NCBI GenBank assembly: GCA_949130485.1
Contig: OX422197.1
Coordinates: 6,986,991-7,050,990 of the forward strand
Reading direction: 5' to 3'
Source: Agelas oroides
Lineage: Eukaryota; Porifera; Demospongiae; Agelasida; Agelasidae
DNA: 64,000 bases
The notes beneath the pieces were generated by a model. The model saw nothing but the letters and a program-made list of their open reading frames with translations. It had not been told where the DNA came from and searched no databases. A program made the translations under genes and the position numbers. Within the stretch, counting starts at the first letter, position 1, and each line of letters starts with the position of its first letter. Shown piece after piece: positions 61,462 through 64,000 of the stretch.

Positions 61462-64000
61462 ATGGATTTGTCTATTTTGTATTTTAATGCCAGAAGCATC
61501 TTACCTAAGTTTGATGAGTTACAAGCTGTCTGCCTAACTCTAGATCCTGACATAATATGCATTACGGAAACCTGGTTAAGCAGTGACATTGAAGACCAAG
61601 AGATTGTGCTCTCAGGTTATTACAGCTGTCGTTTGGATCGAAACAGACATGGTGGTGGTCTTGTTATTTTTTATAGGAGTACACTAGGTTACAAGCCGGT
61701 ATTGTCTGGTTCAAATGACCTTGAACTTTCAATTGTTTCATTTCATAAAGATAATTGTAAAGTTTGTATCGCTCTATTTTACAGACCACCCAGTTCTCCC
61801 TTTTGTACTTTTGATAACTTTTGTACCATCCTTCATTCACTAGACCCGGCATTACTTTCTAATTTTGTACTTCTTGGAGATTTTAATATTGATTTTTATA
61901 ACCCCCACCACCCATTGTACCCCAGGCTAACTACCTTGATGTCTACTTTCTCTCTGACTCAGGTTGTCTCTCAGCATACCCACTTTGGTCCCCATGGACG
62001 CTCACTGATTGACTTAGTTCTGCTCTCCCAACCAAGCCAGTTACAAAGTTGCTCAGTTATTCCACCACTTGGGAACTCTGACCACCATGGTATCATTCTG
62101 TCACTCAAATGGAGACTCTTACGTAAGTCCGTTGTCAGTAAGAAAAGATCTGTTTGGAGATACAAGCATGCTGATTTTACCAGGGCATGCTCCCTACTTA
62201 ACTCAGTTGATTGGGATCAAGTTTTGTCTATGAACATAAATCTGTCCTGGGACACATGGCGGGACAACTTTATGGAGGTCATGGAGCGTTGCATTCCGAG
62301 AGCTACTTTACCTGAGAGACGGAATCTCCCTTGGCTCTATAAGAGCATTGTCCAGGCCATCAAGAGACGCAATTGCCTATACAGGAAACAGAAGCGTACC
62401 AACAATCCTAGGCTGACATTGAAGTACACCCAACTTCGTAATCAGGTCACAGCTAAGTTGAGACAGGCAAAGCGAAGCTATTTCAGGAGGCTGAAGAACG
62501 CTAGCAGCAGAGACTTTTGGAAATCACTAAAGTATCTGAATAAAAAACAAACAACATTCCCAGAATTAACCTATAGAGGAGTAGTTATGTCCACTGCATC
62601 TGAAAAGGCAAATGCTTTCAATACATTTTTCGCAACCTGTTTTAACCAATCCTTCCCTCAACTTACACTGGAGTATGCACCTGACTTACCACCACAGGAC
62701 TGCCCTGCTGAAATGTTGTGTACTGAAGTGGATGTATTTAATATGTTAAATGCATTGGATACCACTAAAGCATGTGGCCCGGATGGTATCACAGGGAAAA
62801 TGCTTAAAATGACTGCTTCAAGTATAACTCCTGTGCTAACTAAATTGTTCAATCTATCAATTGCAACTGGTACAGTTCCTACGGCCTGGAAAATATCTAC
62901 TGTTGTTCCTGTCCCCAAGTGCAGTGCTAATACCTCAGACCCCTCAAATTATCGACCAATTTCATTACTATCGATATGCGACAAGTTGCTTGAACGACAC
63001 ATCTCCCATCTGCTGATATCATTTCTGGCGTCTTCTTGCCCATTGTCTAGCAGTCAGTGGGGTTTTACATCAAAGAAATCTACGGTAACTGCGCTGCTAT
63101 CAGTCCTGCATGATTGGCATCGATATCTTGAAAAGGGAATAGAGCTCTGTGCAGTCTTTTTTGACCTTCGAAAGGCTTTCGATACGGTTCCCCACTATCC
63201 CTTGCTCTGTAAACTAGAAGAACTTGGAGTAGACCGCTATCTGCTCAGATGGATTTGCAATTATCTCTCGGAACGAAAACAGCAGGTGGTTGTGGATGGT
63301 GCTATCTCTGATGAGCTTTCTGTTATATCTGGAGTACCTCAAGGCTCTGTATTGGGCCCGCTATTGTTTCTTATTTACATTGATGGGGTTGAGTCAGTCA
63401 CTCTCTCAGATGGAACTATCGTGCTGTATGCTGATGATATGGTTCTATATCGACCAATATACTCCTATGAAGATTACTGGTTACTGCAACAGGACATTAA
63501 TGCTATCGCCACGTGGATTGCCGATAACCACCTTCAATTTAATACAAGCAAGTGCAAATACATGACCATATCTCGGAAAAGAGCAAAAGAGTTACCACCC
63601 ACAATCAACCTGAATGGCATCCCCCTTGACAGAGTCACTGAATTTAAATATTTAGGCGTTCTTATTACTGCTGATCTATCCTGGACTGCCCACATAAATA
63701 TGATATGCACCAAAGCAAGAAGGCTGGTTGGAATGCTCTATAGGCAATTTTACCAAAATGCAGATACTACCACCCTAAAGCAACTCTATGTCTCTAACAT
63801 CAGACCCCATCTTGAATATGCCTGTCAAGTTTGGGACCCTTACCTACAGAAAGATATAGATATGCTAGAATCAGTTCAGAAGTTTGCCTTGCGAGTCTGT
63901 TCAAAACAGTGGGATGCTAGTTATTCTATGTTGTGCAGTAGCCTAAATCTCCCGACTCTCGCTGCCAGGAGAAAGCAGATGAAACTCAGTGTAATGTACA
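61462..64000 (+). CDS. LINE ORF2: APE-type endonuclease and reverse transcriptase (3' partial)
   Basis: 846 codons in the window with no stop; the C-terminus lies beyond it. The N-terminal AP-like endonuclease shows N9 (YFNARS), E36 (TETW), YRPP, G139-N142 (GDFN), D184 (SLID) and D207-H208 (SDHH), the catalytic set for nicking target DNA. The reverse transcriptase shows CGPDGI, NYRPISLLS, motif A FDLRKAFD with D568, motif B GVPQGS at 624-629, motif C Y656-D659 (YADD) and FKYLGVLI; all catalytic Asp are present. The thumb-like end (HLEYACQVWDP) is typical of CR1/L2 and jockey elements. M1 is the first ATG of this frame, 95 nt after the ORF1 stop. The frame is open from 61282, overlapping ORF1 in the -1 frame, so frameshifting is an alternative to reinitiation. 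About 50-150 residues are probably missing. Confidence 0.95.
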   Translation, partial: MDLSILYFNARSILPKFDELQAVCLTLDPDIICITETWLSSDIEDQEIVLSGYYSCRLDRNRHGGGLVIFYRSTLGYKPVLSGSNDLELSIVSFHKDNCKVCIALFYRPPSSPFCTFDNFCTILHSLDPALLSNFVLLGDFNIDFYNPHHPLYPRLTTLMSTFSLTQVVSQHTHFGPHGRSLIDLVLLSQPSQLQSCSVIPPLGNSDHHGIILSLKWRLLRKSVVSKKRSVWRYKHADFTRACSLLNSVDWDQVLSMNINLSWDTWRDNFMEVMERCIPRATLPERRNLPWLYKSIVQAIKRRNCLYRKQKRTNNPRLTLKYTQLRNQVTAKLRQAKRSYFRRLKNASSRDFWKSLKYLNKKQTTFPELTYRGVVMSTASEKANAFNTFFATCFNQSFPQLTLEYAPDLPPQDCPAEMLCTEVDVFNMLNALDTTKACGPDGITGKMLKMTASSITPVLTKLFNLSIATGTVPTAWKISTVVPVPKCSANTSDPSNYRPISLLSICDKLLERHISHLLISFLASSCPLSSSQWGFTSKKSTVTALLSVLHDWHRYLEKGIELCAVFFDLRKAFDTVPHYPLLCKLEELGVDRYLLRWICNYLSERKQQVVVDGAISDELSVISGVPQGSVLGPLLFLIYIDGVESVTLSDGTIVLYADDMVLYRPIYSYEDYWLLQQDINAIATWIADNHLQFNTSKCKYMTISRKRAKELPPTINLNGIPLDRVTEFKYLGVLITADLSWTAHINMICTKARRLVGMLYRQFYQNADTTTLKQLYVSNIRPHLEYACQVWDPYLQKDIDMLESVQKFALRVCSKQWDASYSMLCSSLNLPTLAARRKQMKLSVMY

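Larger units (their letters stand above)
60282..64000 (+). mobile_element. CR1/L2/jockey-type LINE, 5' part, cut by the window end
   Basis: Two consecutive ORFs, an ORF1 with zinc finger and coiled coil and an ORF2 with endonuclease and reverse transcriptase, identify a non-LTR retrotransposon of the jockey superclade (CR1/L2-like). The 5' leader before ORF1 is only about 56 bp (60282-60337), so the copy may be full length or trimmed slightly in its 5' UTR. Neither ORF has an internal stop or frameshift in the window. The 3' UTR, tail and target-site duplication lie beyond 64000. Which side carries the original target sequence cannot be decided here. Confidence 0.93.

Overview
The window is eukaryotic and almost certainly metazoan. 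About 90% of it is one tandem satellite with a 192-bp unit. The right end holds a non-LTR retrotransposon (LINE) of the CR1/L2/jockey type, with a PHD-finger ORF1 and an endonuclease/reverse-transcriptase ORF2. That combination is common in marine invertebrates. A sponge, cnidarian or similar host is plausible, but this is inference and the species cannot be named from the sequence. I see no ordinary host gene, rRNA, tRNA or CRISPR array.

Layout: (1) 1-11810, left satellite array, about 61 units in one orientation. (2) 11811-14226, a non-satellite core: two inverted arms of about 277 bp (11811-12086 and 13949-14226) around a 1.86-kb loop. (3) 14227-60239, right satellite array, about 240 units in the opposite orientation, so the two arrays point toward each other across the core. 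(4) 60240-60281, a 42-bp satellite scrap in flipped orientation. (5) 60282-64000, the LINE, with intact ORF1 (60338-61366) and an uninterrupted ORF2 (61462 to beyond the window end).

The arrays have several tiers of higher-order repeat (HOR). On the left there is a 7-unit HOR (1344 bp), an 11-unit segment, a dimer (384 bp) and a 6/7-unit HOR. On the right there is an 8-unit block, three large blocks of 23-28 units, 13-15-unit blocks, a trimer (576 bp), a 5-unit block (960 bp) and a 21-unit offset (4032 bp). The unit length is divisible by three and has few stops, so long 'proteins' of a 64-residue repeat appear (up to 945 codons), and an antisense frame is often open too. Changes between units are frequently non-synonymous and frame-breaking indels are tolerated, so I read the arrays as non-coding satellite DNA.

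The points most worth following are the inverted-array architecture with its palindromic core, the 42-bp templated inversion at the LINE 5' junction, and the apparently intact LINE at the satellite edge. The unit length (192 bp, close to a nucleosome repeat) and HOR organisation would suit a centromeric, pericentromeric or subtelomeric locus, but no sequence motif here proves that.
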